Shown here piece by piece: positions 15,752 through 24,500 of a DNA stretch of 64,000 nucleotides. Every line of letters begins with the position of its first letter. Positions within the stretch are counted from its first letter, which is position 1. This DNA comes from Clostridia bacterium (lineage in GTDB: Bacteria > Bacillota > Clostridia > Lachnospirales > Anaerotignaceae). The notes below the pieces were generated by a model. That model ran no database searches, was not told where the DNA came from, and was given only the letters and a program-made list of their open reading frames with translations. A program made the position numbers and the translations under genes. The stretch is taken from positions 124,001-188,000 of the forward strand of contig JALCQR010000001.1 of the NCBI GenBank assembly GCA_022651385.1, in the 5' to 3' direction.

Positions 15752-17077
15752 ATGAGCAGAAAAAATAGTAAAAAAAGAAAACGAAGAAGCCATATTGCAA
15801 CTTTTTTTAAAATAGTATTTTCTATGGTACTTATTTTTATAGTGTTTGCGGGAGCGAGTATTTTTGCATATACAAAAATAAAAAAGAATGATGATTCATC
15901 CGGAAAAAACAGCGATAGTATTTCAGCAAGCAATCTTAACCTGCTTGATTCACTTACAGGTAAAGATATGACTTTAAACCTTGCAGTATTTGGCGTTGAT
16001 GCCGACCAGACAAGGACAGACGTAATTTTTGTAGTTCATTATGACAGCAAAACTAAAAAAGTAAATCTTATATCTGTTCCGAGAGACACAAGAGTAGAAA
16101 TTACTGATGAGATGTATCAATACCTTAAAGAAAATGGAAAGTATATACCGTCAGGCGGAATATGCAAGATAAATGAAGTTCATTCATATGCCGGAAAAGA
16201 AAAGGCAAATTATTTTGCTGTAAAGCAGCTCGAGGATGTTTTAGGAATTGACATTGATAATTATATACTTATAAATTTTGATGCATTTTCCAAAATAGTT
16301 GATCTTGTAGGCGGAGTTGACCTTTATGTGCCGCAGGATATGTATTGGAATATGACCGATACGGGAGATATTCTTATAAACCTTAAAGAAGGTGAGCAGC
16401 ATCTTGACGGGGCTCAGGCCGAACAGCTTGTCAGATTTAGAAGATATAGAAACGGTGATGTTGACCGTGTTAAAGTACAGCAAACATTCCTTAAGGCTCT
16501 TGCCGATAAAGTGCTTAGCAGCGATTCTCTGATTAAGAACATGCCGGAATACATAAAAACTATGTATTCAGATGTAAAAACCGATATTTCGCTTTCAGAC
16601 ATGATTAAGTATTCAAATTATCTTAATAAAATAGATAAAGACAACATTACAATGGATACTATTCCGGGAATTGGCAAGTATGTCGGAAATGTTTCATATT
16701 ATATTCATGATGATGCAGGTACAAGAGCACTTGTAAGAAGACGTTTTTATACGAATTTTAAAACAGACGAAAATGGAAACATATCATCAAAGGAAATGAA
16801 TATAGAAATTTCAAACGGAACTGATGTAAGTGGGCTTGCCGCCAAAAACAGGGATATTCTTGAAAATGCAGGCTATACGGTTTCAAAAATCTCAACTTAT
16901 AAAGGAGAACAGGCTGAAAACACAAGAATAATTGTATATGATGAAGGAATGGGCAAAGATCTTCTTCAATATTTTCCTGACGCGGAAATAACTGTTGACA
17001 GTGAAAAGCTTGATGGTGATACTGATATACTTATTATACTTGGTTCATCATCAGATACAGACAGCAATAATGAATAA
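15752..17077 (+). CDS. LCP-family (LytR-CpsA-Psr) cell-wall polymer ligase with LytR_C domain
   Basis: 441 residues. A basic cytoplasmic N-terminus is followed by one membrane segment (about 20-43). The extracellular LCP domain spans about 70-250, with LAVFGVDADQTRTD, the arginine-containing ISVPRDTRV, LVGGVDLYV and VRFRRYRNGDVDRVKVQQ. A C-terminal LytR_C domain (about 350-430, NIEISNGTDVSGLA) follows. LCP enzymes transfer undecaprenyl-linked glycopolymers such as teichoic acid onto peptidoglycan. It is divergent from the LTA-synthase-like gene. GGAG lies about 11 bases before the ATG. Confidence 0.92.
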   Translation: MSRKNSKKRKRRSHIATFFKIVFSMVLIFIVFAGASIFAYTKIKKNDDSSGKNSDSISASNLNLLDSLTGKDMTLNLAVFGVDADQTRTDVIFVVHYDSKTKKVNLISVPRDTRVEITDEMYQYLKENGKYIPSGGICKINEVHSYAGKEKANYFAVKQLEDVLGIDIDNYILINFDAFSKIVDLVGGVDLYVPQDMYWNMTDTGDILINLKEGEQHLDGAQAEQLVRFRRYRNGDVDRVKVQQTFLKALADKVLSSDSLIKNMPEYIKTMYSDVKTDISLSDMIKYSNYLNKIDKDNITMDTIPGIGKYVGNVSYYIHDDAGTRALVRRRFYTNFKTDENGNISSKEMNIEISNGTDVSGLAAKNRDILENAGYTVSKISTYKGEQAENTRIIVYDEGMGKDLLQYFPDAEITVDSEKLDGDTDILIILGSSSDTDSNNE

Positions 17078-17081
17078 CATT

Positions 17082-17111
17082 ACCGGCAGTTGGAAAATAC
17101 TGCCGGTTTTC
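17082..17111 (+). terminator. Intrinsic terminator after the LCP gene
   Basis: ACCGGCAGT / ACTGCCGGT stem with an 8-nt loop and a short T-run, directly after the LCP stop codon. Confidence 0.8.
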
Positions 17112-17126
17112 TGCAACTTGGCAATG

Positions 17127-17155
17127 TTGCAAAGTTATTATGTGGATAGTATAAT
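17127..17155 (+). promoter_or_regulatory. Promoter of the 17.2-21.1 kb gene run
   Basis: -35 TTGCAA (17127-17132), 17-bp spacer, -10 TATAAT (17150-17155). The predicted start near 17162 coincides with an in-frame ATG, which favours the next ATG at 17201 as the translation start. Confidence 0.7.
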
Positions 17156-17200
17156 AACTATATGAAATTATTGACGCATTATATTAGGGAGCGTTTATAC

Positions 17201-17608
17201 ATGGATGAGACTATTATAGTAATTATGATTAAAGACGAACATACTGGATTTCTGGAAAAGGAGTTGGGAAGCTATAAAGTAGAAAGACATGATGAACTGA
17301 TATATAATACATATGCTCAGGAAAAAGACGGAAAATATATTGTATTTATGAAGTTAACATGTGACCGAAATGTTGAAGACTGGGAATTTGACGCGATTTA
17401 CGATTATTATGACACACAAACAGTACTTGCAGAAGCCGAAAGCATTGCTGAGGAAGAAGACTGCTACAATCCTACGTGGATAGTGACATTTGATTTTATT
17501 GATAATATAGAAAAGATGGAACAGAAAATACAGAAAATACTTGACCTGCATTATATGGAACTTAAATCCGTCTATGACGCAATTTCAGATAAAAGGGATG
17601 AATATTGA
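17201..17608 (+). CDS. Small acidic cytoplasmic protein, unknown function
   Basis: 135 residues from the ATG at 17201 with GGGAG nine bases upstream. It is acidic, with no signal peptide or membrane segment. A beta-rich N-terminal half (TIIVIMIKDEHTGFLEKEL) and a helical C-terminus (about 105-135) can be seen. I recall similar short acidic proteins in other Clostridia but cannot name the family with confidence. It is first in a five-gene run, and its TGA stop is immediately followed by the TTG start of the lipoprotein gene. Confidence 0.75.
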   Translation: MDETIIVIMIKDEHTGFLEKELGSYKVERHDELIYNTYAQEKDGKYIVFMKLTCDRNVEDWEFDAIYDYYDTQTVLAEAESIAEEEDCYNPTWIVTFDFIDNIEKMEQKIQKILDLHYMELKSVYDAISDKRDEY

Positions 17609-18982
17609 TTGAAAAAAGATTGCATTAAGCATTTAAGGTTGGTGCTTATGCTGTTTTTGTCTGCTGTTCTTATCACTTCTTGTGCCGAAAAAGACAAAAA
17701 CAGCAATAATCAGCAGCATGTTAAAAATAGCAGCTCTCAAGGCAGTTCTATTTCTTCAGCAGAGGAAGATTCAAATAAAGTTGATTCAAGTACTTCGTCG
17801 TCAGAAAAGAATGATGATACGCAAAAAGATAATGAGAAAACGAATAGTACAGGCAAAGACAACAATAATAGCAATTCAGGCAGTTCATTAAATAAAGATA
17901 ATGACAATGCTGTTTCGCCGAAAAGAGAAGAAGTTATATCTAATTCTTCGTCAGGCGGAGGAAGCAATGAAAACAATAAGCACTTAAATTATCCTGCGGT
18001 TGTAACCGATAAATCTCTTACAAAGTATTGGAACATTATAGATGCGGTTGCTGAAGCCGGACAAGTATATTATAATGATAATTTCAGCAAAACTCGACTC
18101 ATAGCTAATAACGGATATCTTTATAATTGGGCATCAAAAGAAAAGATTGACGTTAATTATCTTATAAAAAACGGATATTTGTCATCTAAGTATGCTAACT
18201 CGGGCTGCGAGGTATTGCTTTTAAACTGTGACGATTTCAACAACTATGATACGGTAAGCCTTAAAGATTCAGAATGCGGTCTTACGGTTTTTATTTCACT
18301 TAAAAATCCAAATGATAATTCATATCTTATCGCAACAAGCAAAAGCATGGGCGGCAGTCTTTCAGCATCTCAGTATGCAGCTTTGCTTAACAGCTATTAC
18401 CAAGATCACGGCCCTGTTTCGAGACTGTATCCTGATACCGACACTTATAATAGGATATTGAGTTTTATAAGTATGTATGAGGCAAAATATGAGGATTATT
18501 ACGTAAGAAGTGTGTATTTAGATGATAAATATGCTTTTGTTACTCTTTCTCCGGCAAGCAACACTGCTGATATTAGAGAATATATATTGAAAAAATCAAA
18601 TAGTATTTGGGAAGTTGCATATAGCGGTTTGGAGAAAGAACCAAGGATGCTTGTGGCTGTAAACAAAAATCTACCGGATTTTAATATATCTATGCTGCCT
18701 GCATGCAGTACATATGATTACAGAAACAGTATAGATACTTCGAATTCAGAAGTTTTATCAAAACTTATGAGCGAGAAAATAATAAAAAGTGAAAATTATG
18801 TAAAATACATATGTTCTACTTCAAAATATGCATATGTAAATTTGAAAAATGAGTTGAAATTTTTATGTATTAAAGAAAACGGTGAATGGAGCATAATACA
18901 GGTTGCAAGCTGTGATGATGCAGAAAGAAAAATGCTTTCAAAATCAAGTACAGCTCCGGTTTTTATAATTCTTGACAAATAA
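17609..18982 (+). CDS. Lipoprotein with Ser/Asn/Asp-rich linker, unknown function
   Basis: 457 residues from a TTG start directly after the previous stop codon. The N-terminal signal peptide ends in lipobox LITSC (Cys about residue 25). Residues about 28-120 are low-complexity Ser, Asn, Asp and Lys, typical of a spacer through the wall. The C-terminal 330 residues form a globular region with repeated aromatic-rich segments (KYWNIIDAV, YLYNWASKE); I cannot assign a domain. It is exported and anchored on the outer face of the membrane. The promoter for the run is at 17127. The low-complexity stretch also appears in-frame as Lys/Ile-rich sequence in another phase, which is only a shadow. Confidence 0.82.
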   Translation: MKKDCIKHLRLVLMLFLSAVLITSCAEKDKNSNNQQHVKNSSSQGSSISSAEEDSNKVDSSTSSSEKNDDTQKDNEKTNSTGKDNNNSNSGSSLNKDNDNAVSPKREEVISNSSSGGGSNENNKHLNYPAVVTDKSLTKYWNIIDAVAEAGQVYYNDNFSKTRLIANNGYLYNWASKEKIDVNYLIKNGYLSSKYANSGCEVLLLNCDDFNNYDTVSLKDSECGLTVFISLKNPNDNSYLIATSKSMGGSLSASQYAALLNSYYQDHGPVSRLYPDTDTYNRILSFISMYEAKYEDYYVRSVYLDDKYAFVTLSPASNTADIREYILKKSNSIWEVAYSGLEKEPRMLVAVNKNLPDFNISMLPACSTYDYRNSIDTSNSEVLSKLMSEKIIKSENYVKYICSTSKYAYVNLKNELKFLCIKENGEWSIIQVASCDDAERKMLSKSSTAPVFIILDK

Positions 18983-18992
18983 AGGTGAAAAA

Positions 18993-19898
18993 ATGGAAAT
19001 CTCTGTAAGAAACAACGACGTAATTATAAAAAACACTGACAGTTTTGTAATCTCACAAACACTTGAATGCGGCCAGTGTTTTAGGTTTGAAAAAATAAGT
19101 GAAGAAAATTACATAGTAATTGCTTTGGGAAAACTTTTACATATTTATTTTAATAAAGATGAAGTAGTTTTTGAAAACACAAATATTGATGATTTCAAAA
19201 ATATTTGGAACCGATACTTTGATTTTGGCCGTGATTATAAGGCAATAAAATCTAATCTTTCTTCTATGGATGAAACGCTTTTTAAAGCAGTTAAATATGC
19301 TCCCGGAATAAGGATACTTAATCAGGATTTTTTTGAATGCCTTATATCATTTATAATTTCTCAAAACAATCGTATACCCATGATTAAAAAAGTAGTATCA
19401 AATATCAGCCGGCGGTACGGAACATGTATCGGAGATTATAATGGAGTGGAATACTATTCGTTTCCTCAGGGCAGGGACCTTGCAAATGCAACTGAGAGCG
19501 AACTTATGGAGTGCAAGGCCGGATTCCGGGCAAAATACATAATTGACGCTGTAAAAAAATACAATGAGGGCGAGTTTGACAATGATAAGATTTCTGGGCT
19601 TTCAACAGACGAACTCAGAAAAAAACTTATGGAGATTAAAGGTGTCGGTCCGAAAGTTGCCGACTGTGTTATGCTGTTTTCTCTTTCAAGAAGCGAGGCA
19701 TTTCCGACTGATGTTTGGGTAAAACGTGTAATGAGTTATTTTTATTTTGGCGGAAATGATACATCTCTTAAGGAAATACAAAAAATGGCAAAGGAAAAAT
19801 TCGGAAGATATGAAGGATTTGCCCAGCAGTATCTTTTTAATTATGCGAGGGAATTTAAAATAGGAGCCTCGGAAAAGAAGGCTGGTGCCAAAAAGTGA
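18993..19898 (+). CDS. ogg: 8-oxoguanine DNA glycosylase/AP lyase
   Basis: 301 residues from the ATG at 18993 with AAAGGTGA before it. The N-terminal OGG_N domain opens with LECGQCFRF, the usual Ogg segment. A helix-hairpin-helix follows (IKGVGPKVADCVMLF); its Lys is the Schiff-base nucleophile and the Asp of AFPTDVW is the catalytic acid. It excises oxidised guanine opposite cytosine in base excision repair. Length fits the bacterial Ogg1-like class. The stop overlaps the next start by 4 bp. Confidence 0.92.
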   Translation: MEISVRNNDVIIKNTDSFVISQTLECGQCFRFEKISEENYIVIALGKLLHIYFNKDEVVFENTNIDDFKNIWNRYFDFGRDYKAIKSNLSSMDETLFKAVKYAPGIRILNQDFFECLISFIISQNNRIPMIKKVVSNISRRYGTCIGDYNGVEYYSFPQGRDLANATESELMECKAGFRAKYIIDAVKKYNEGEFDNDKISGLSTDELRKKLMEIKGVGPKVADCVMLFSLSRSEAFPTDVWVKRVMSYFYFGGNDTSLKEIQKMAKEKFGRYEGFAQQYLFNYAREFKIGASEKKAGAKK

Positions 19899-20623
19899 TA
19901 GGTACTGTTGTTAATACAATAGCAGTTATTTTAGGTGCATTGCTTGGATATATAATAAAGGGAAGATTAAAACAGCGTTACAGAGACATACTTACAAGTG
20001 TTCTTGGACTGGCTGTTATATTTACCGGTGCGTCATCTGCTTTAGGCGGGATGCTGTCAGACGGAGCTGAACCTATACTTTATATAGTAAGCCTTGTTAT
20101 TGGCTGTATAATAGGTGAGTTTCTTGATATTGAGGGAAAACTTTGCTATATCGGAGACTTAATTCAAAAAAAAATAGGTTCTAATGGTGGCAACATATCA
20201 CAGGGGTTTGTTACGGCGTCACTGACTTTTTGTATTGGAACAATGGCCATAATGGGCTCAATTGAAAGCGGAATAATGGGTGTGCATACAATCCTTTACA
20301 CCAAATCCGTAATTGACGGTGTTACAAGCATAGTATATGCCTCTACTTTAGGCATTGGTGTTGTGTTTTCGGCAGTTTCCGTATTTTTATATGAGGGAAT
20401 GCTTACAATAACAGCTTCTTTATTGCAGCCGTATATAACTAATGATATGATGAGAGAGGTATCAATAGTAGGCGGGATACTGATTGCTGCAATAGGCGTA
20501 AATATGCTTGAGATAAAAAAATTTAAAGTTGGAAATATGCTTCCCGCAATAATTGTGCCTGTAATATATTATCTTCCTTTTGTAAGAAATATCGTAAGTG
20601 CTATAAGTACATTTTTACATTGA
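19895..20623 (+). CDS. DUF554 family membrane protein (YdfK/YqgA-like)
   Basis: 242 residues from a GTG that overlaps the ogg stop (GTGA). About six to seven membrane segments; the family signature is IGTVVNTIAVILGALLGY at the N-terminus and the GTMAIMGSIESG segment in the middle. The function of the family is unknown, though a transport role is plausible. Its overlap with ogg and the 13-bp gap to ybaK indicate cotranscription. Confidence 0.9.
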   Translation: MIGTVVNTIAVILGALLGYIIKGRLKQRYRDILTSVLGLAVIFTGASSALGGMLSDGAEPILYIVSLVIGCIIGEFLDIEGKLCYIGDLIQKKIGSNGGNISQGFVTASLTFCIGTMAIMGSIESGIMGVHTILYTKSVIDGVTSIVYASTLGIGVVFSAVSVFLYEGMLTITASLLQPYITNDMMREVSIVGGILIAAIGVNMLEIKKFKVGNMLPAIIVPVIYYLPFVRNIVSAISTFLH

Positions 20624-20636
20624 CGGAGATGATTCT

Positions 20637-21107
20637 ATGACAAAAACTAATGTCATGCGTCTTTTGGATACTGAAAAAATAAATTACAAAACTGCTGAGT
20701 ATGATTATGATGAAAACGACCTTTCAGGAGTAAAAGCTGCAGCAGAGATAGGCGAAAATCCCGAACAGGTATTTAAAACTCTTGTTACAAGAGGTGACAA
20801 AACAGGCATAAATGTTTTCTGCATACCTGTTGCAGAAGAACTTGACCTTAAAAAAGCTGCTGTTGTATCATCAAACAAAAAAGTTGAGATGATACACGTA
20901 AAAGAACTTCTTGGAATTACAGGGTACATAAGAGGTGGATGTTCGCCTATAGGAATGAAAAAAAAGTTCCCTACGTTTATTGACGAAACGGCTCAGCTTT
21001 TTGATGAAATAGCCGTAAGCGGCGGCAAAAGGGGAGTACAGGTTATAATAGGTCCAAATGAACTTAAAGAGTATGTAGAAGCAGAATTTGCAGATATTAC
21101 TGTATAA
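20637..21107 (+). CDS. ybaK: Cys-tRNA(Pro)/Cys-tRNA(Cys) deacylase, YbaK/EbsC type
   Basis: 156 residues. The YbaK domain covers the whole protein: QVFKTLVTRGDKTG, DLKKAAVVSSNKKVEM, the GYIRGGCSPIGMKKKFPTF loop and the late SGGKRGVQVII. The conserved Lys in LKKAA is expected for catalysis. It hydrolyses mischarged Cys-tRNA(Pro) in translation quality control. It is the last gene of the run starting at 17201. I see no convincing terminator after it. Confidence 0.92.
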   Translation: MTKTNVMRLLDTEKINYKTAEYDYDENDLSGVKAAAEIGENPEQVFKTLVTRGDKTGINVFCIPVAEELDLKKAAVVSSNKKVEMIHVKELLGITGYIRGGCSPIGMKKKFPTFIDETAQLFDEIAVSGGKRGVQVIIGPNELKEYVEAEFADITV

Positions 21108-21396
21108 TTTCTTCTTTTTTTAATTCTTTAATTACTGCATAAATTAAAATGAGAAGATACAAATTATAATAAAATTTTCTAAATTCAGACTTTTTTAATA
21201 ATATATAATTTTGTGGTGCTATAATGAATTTATACAGCAATGTGCAATGAATTTTGTTTATGAAAATTAAAATAATGTACAAAAAACATACAATATTCAA
21301 AAACAGTAAATCTTACCATAAGATATTTTGAAGTAATATAACATGAATTTATGAATTATATAATTAATTTTTATGTAATTTAAATGCGATATAGTA

Positions 21397-21425
21397 TTGA
21401 TTTATTTCTATAATCGTATTATAAT
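21397..21425 (+). promoter_or_regulatory. Promoter of gltBD
   Basis: -35 TTGATT (21397-21402), 17-bp spacer, -10 TATAAT (21420-21425). Predicted start is near 21432, only a few bases before the leader hairpins. The rest of 21108-21396 is AT-rich and shows no gene. Confidence 0.7.
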
Positions 21426-21435
21426 AAACGATACT

Positions 21436-21490
21436 AAGAACAAGGGTGTTCTTAAATCTGACTGTGTGCAGATTTAAGAGCTCTTTTTTT
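21436..21490 (+). promoter_or_regulatory. gltB leader attenuator: hexaloop hairpin overlapping an intrinsic terminator
   Basis: First hairpin: AAGAAC (21436-21441), loop AAGGGT, GTTCTT (21448-21453). Terminator: CTTAAATCTG (21451-21460), 8-nt loop, CAGATTTAAG (21469-21478), then AGCTC and T7. The 3' arm of the first hairpin shares CTT with the 5' arm of the terminator, so the two compete. The first hairpin has a six-base loop with A at position 1 and G at position 4, as in targets of ANTAR-domain antiterminators, which in Clostridia control nitrogen genes. The second hairpin does not form a clean hexaloop, so the ANTAR assignment is tentative; termination control is better supported. Confidence 0.6.
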
Positions 21491-21581
21491 ATCTAAAAAA
21501 GTATTTAATGTAGTATAATAAAACTTTTTGTAGTTTAATGCAAAAGATAAATTGCAATATTAGAGCGAAAGGATGGATTTT

Positions 21582-24500
21582 ATGAGTTACAATGAGTTTC
21601 TCGGCCAGCCGAAAGCACAGGGACTTTATGATCCTGCTTTTGAGCATGATAACTGCGGTATAGGAGCCATAGTAAATATTGATGGCGAAAAGACACACCA
21701 GACAGTTGAGGATGCACTGAAGATAGTTGAAAACCTTGAACATAGAGCTGGTAAGGATGCTGAAGGCAAAACAGGTGACGGCGTTGGCATCATGACACAG
21801 GTGCCATACAAATTCTTTAAAAAAGAAGCGTCAAAGCTCGGAATAACTCTTGGTGAGGAAAGAGATTTTGCCGTTGGCATGTTCTTTTTCCCACAGGATG
21901 AGCTGAAATACAAGCAGGCTAAAAAGATGTTTGAAATTATTACTCAAAAAGAGAAACTTCAGTTTCTTGGATGGAGAGAAGTTCCGATTCGTCCTGAGGT
22001 TCTTGGAAATACAGCTCTTGAATGCATGCCTAAAATTATGCAGTGCTTTATAAAACGTCCGGATGGTGTTGAAAAAGGGCTTCCTTTTGAAAGAAAACTG
22101 TATGTTGCAAGACGTGTTTTTGAACAGTCTAATGATGACACATATGTCGTTTCTCTTTCAAGCCGTACAATTGTGTATAAAGGAATGTTTCTCGTAGGGC
22201 AGCTTCGGTTGTTCTTCCCTGATCTTCAGGACCCTGACTATGAATCGGCAATAGGTATGGTACATTCAAGATTCAGCACAAATACTACACCGAGCTGGCA
22301 CAGGGCGCATCCAAACAGATTTATACTCCACAACGGTGAGATAAACACAATAAGAGGAAACGCAGACCTTATGCTTGCCAGAGAAGAAACAATGAGCTCC
22401 GACGTTTTTAAAGAAGATATTAATAAAATTCTTCCTATAATAAATTCTGAGGGTTCTGACTCGGCAATGCTTGACAATACTCTTGAATTTCTTGTAATGA
22501 ACGGCATGGATCTTCCTCTTGCGGTTATGATTACTATTCCGGAACCTTGGAGCAATAACGATATTATGAGCCGCAAGAAAAAAGATTTTTACCAATATTA
22601 TGCAACAATGCTTGAGCCGTGGGACGGACCTGCGTCAATACTTTTCAGTGACGGCGATGTAATGGGTGCGGTTCTTGACAGAAACGGTTTAAGGCCTTCA
22701 AGATATTATATAACAAATGACAACAGGCTTATTCTTTCATCAGAGGTTGGAGTGCTTGATATTCCTGAAGAAAAAGTTGTGAAAAAAGAAAGGCTTCACC
22801 CTGGTAAAATGCTTCTTGTAGACACGGTAAAAGGCAAGCTTATAGATGATGATGTTTTGAAAGAATATTATGCGTCACGCCAGCCGTATGGCGAATGGCT
22901 TGACAAAAACCTTATACATCTTAAAGATCTTCATATACCAAACGAGAAAATTAATGAATTCTCAGGCGAAAAGCTTACAAAGATGCAGAAAGCTTTTGGC
23001 TATACATACGATGATGCCATGAATTCCATATTAAACATGGCTCAAAACGGAACAGAGTTAATTGCCTCAATGGGTGTTGATACACCGCTTGCAGTGCTTT
23101 CCGATAAGCCGAAGCCTCTTTTTAACTACTTTAAGCAAATGTTTGCTCAGGTAACAAATCCTCCTATAGATGCTGTACGTGAAAAAGTAGTTACAAGCAC
23201 AACTGTTTATATAGGCGATGACGGGAATCTTTTAAAGGAAACGCCAGATAACTGCAAGGCACTTAAAGTAAACAATCCGATACTTACAAACACGGACCTT
23301 CTAAAAATTAAAACAATGGATGTTGAGGGTTTTAAAGTACGTGTTTTGTCTATAACATATTATAAAAACACTTCTCTTGAAAAAGCCTTGGACAGACTTT
23401 TCCTTGAAGTTGACAGAGCATATCGTGACGGAGCAAATATAATTATACTTTCAGACCGTGACGTAGATGAAAACCATGTTCCGATACCTTCGCTGCTTGC
23501 GGTATCGGCTGTAAGCAAGTATCTTGTAAGAACAAAGAAACGTACAGCTATGACTATTATTCTTGAAAGTGCCGAGCCTCGGCTTGTACATCATTTTGCT
23601 ACACTTTTAGGCTATGGCGCTGCTGCCATAAATCCATATCTTTCTCTTGACACAATAAAAGAACTTATTAACAGAGGAATACTTGATAAAGATTATTACG
23701 CTGCTGTTGACGACTACAATAACGCTGTGCTTCAGGGAATAGTAAAAATCGCTTCGAAAATGGGTATTTCCACAATCCAGTCTTATCAGGGAGCTCAGAT
23801 ATTTGAGGCAGTAGGAATTGACAAAAAAGTAATTGATAAATACTTTACAAATACAGTAAGCCGTATTGAGGGCATTGATTTAAATGATATTCAAAACGAG
23901 GTAGACCTGCTTCATAAGAGTGCTTTTGACCCTCTTGGCCTTTCTTGTGATATAAGCCTTGAAAGTGCCGGTACACATAAGTACAGAAGCGGAAAAGAAC
24001 AGCACAGGTACAATCCTGTTACCATACATCTTTTACAGGATGCTGCAAAAACAGGGGATTATGAGGTATATAAACAATATTCGGAAGCACTTAATAAAGA
24101 GACGACAAGTGAGCTTCGTAACCTTATAGGATTTAAGTTTCCAGAAAAAGGGATACCTATTGAAGAAGTTGAAAGTGTTGAATCAATAGTAAAGAGATTT
24201 AAAACAGGGGCTATGAGCTATGGTTCTATCTCAAAGGAAGCGCATGAGACACTTGCGATTGCTATGAACCGTATAGGCGGAATGAGCAACAGCGGAGAAG
24301 GCGGAGAAGACATAGACCGTCTTACTCCTGATGCAAACGGAGACAACAGATGTTCTGCCATAAAACAGGTAGCTTCTGGAAGATTCGGTGTAACAAGCAG
24401 ATATCTTGTAAGTGCAAAAGAGATACAGATAAAAATGGCTCAGGGCGCAAAACCTGGAGAGGGCGGACACCTCCCGGGAACGAAAGTATATCCTTGGATT

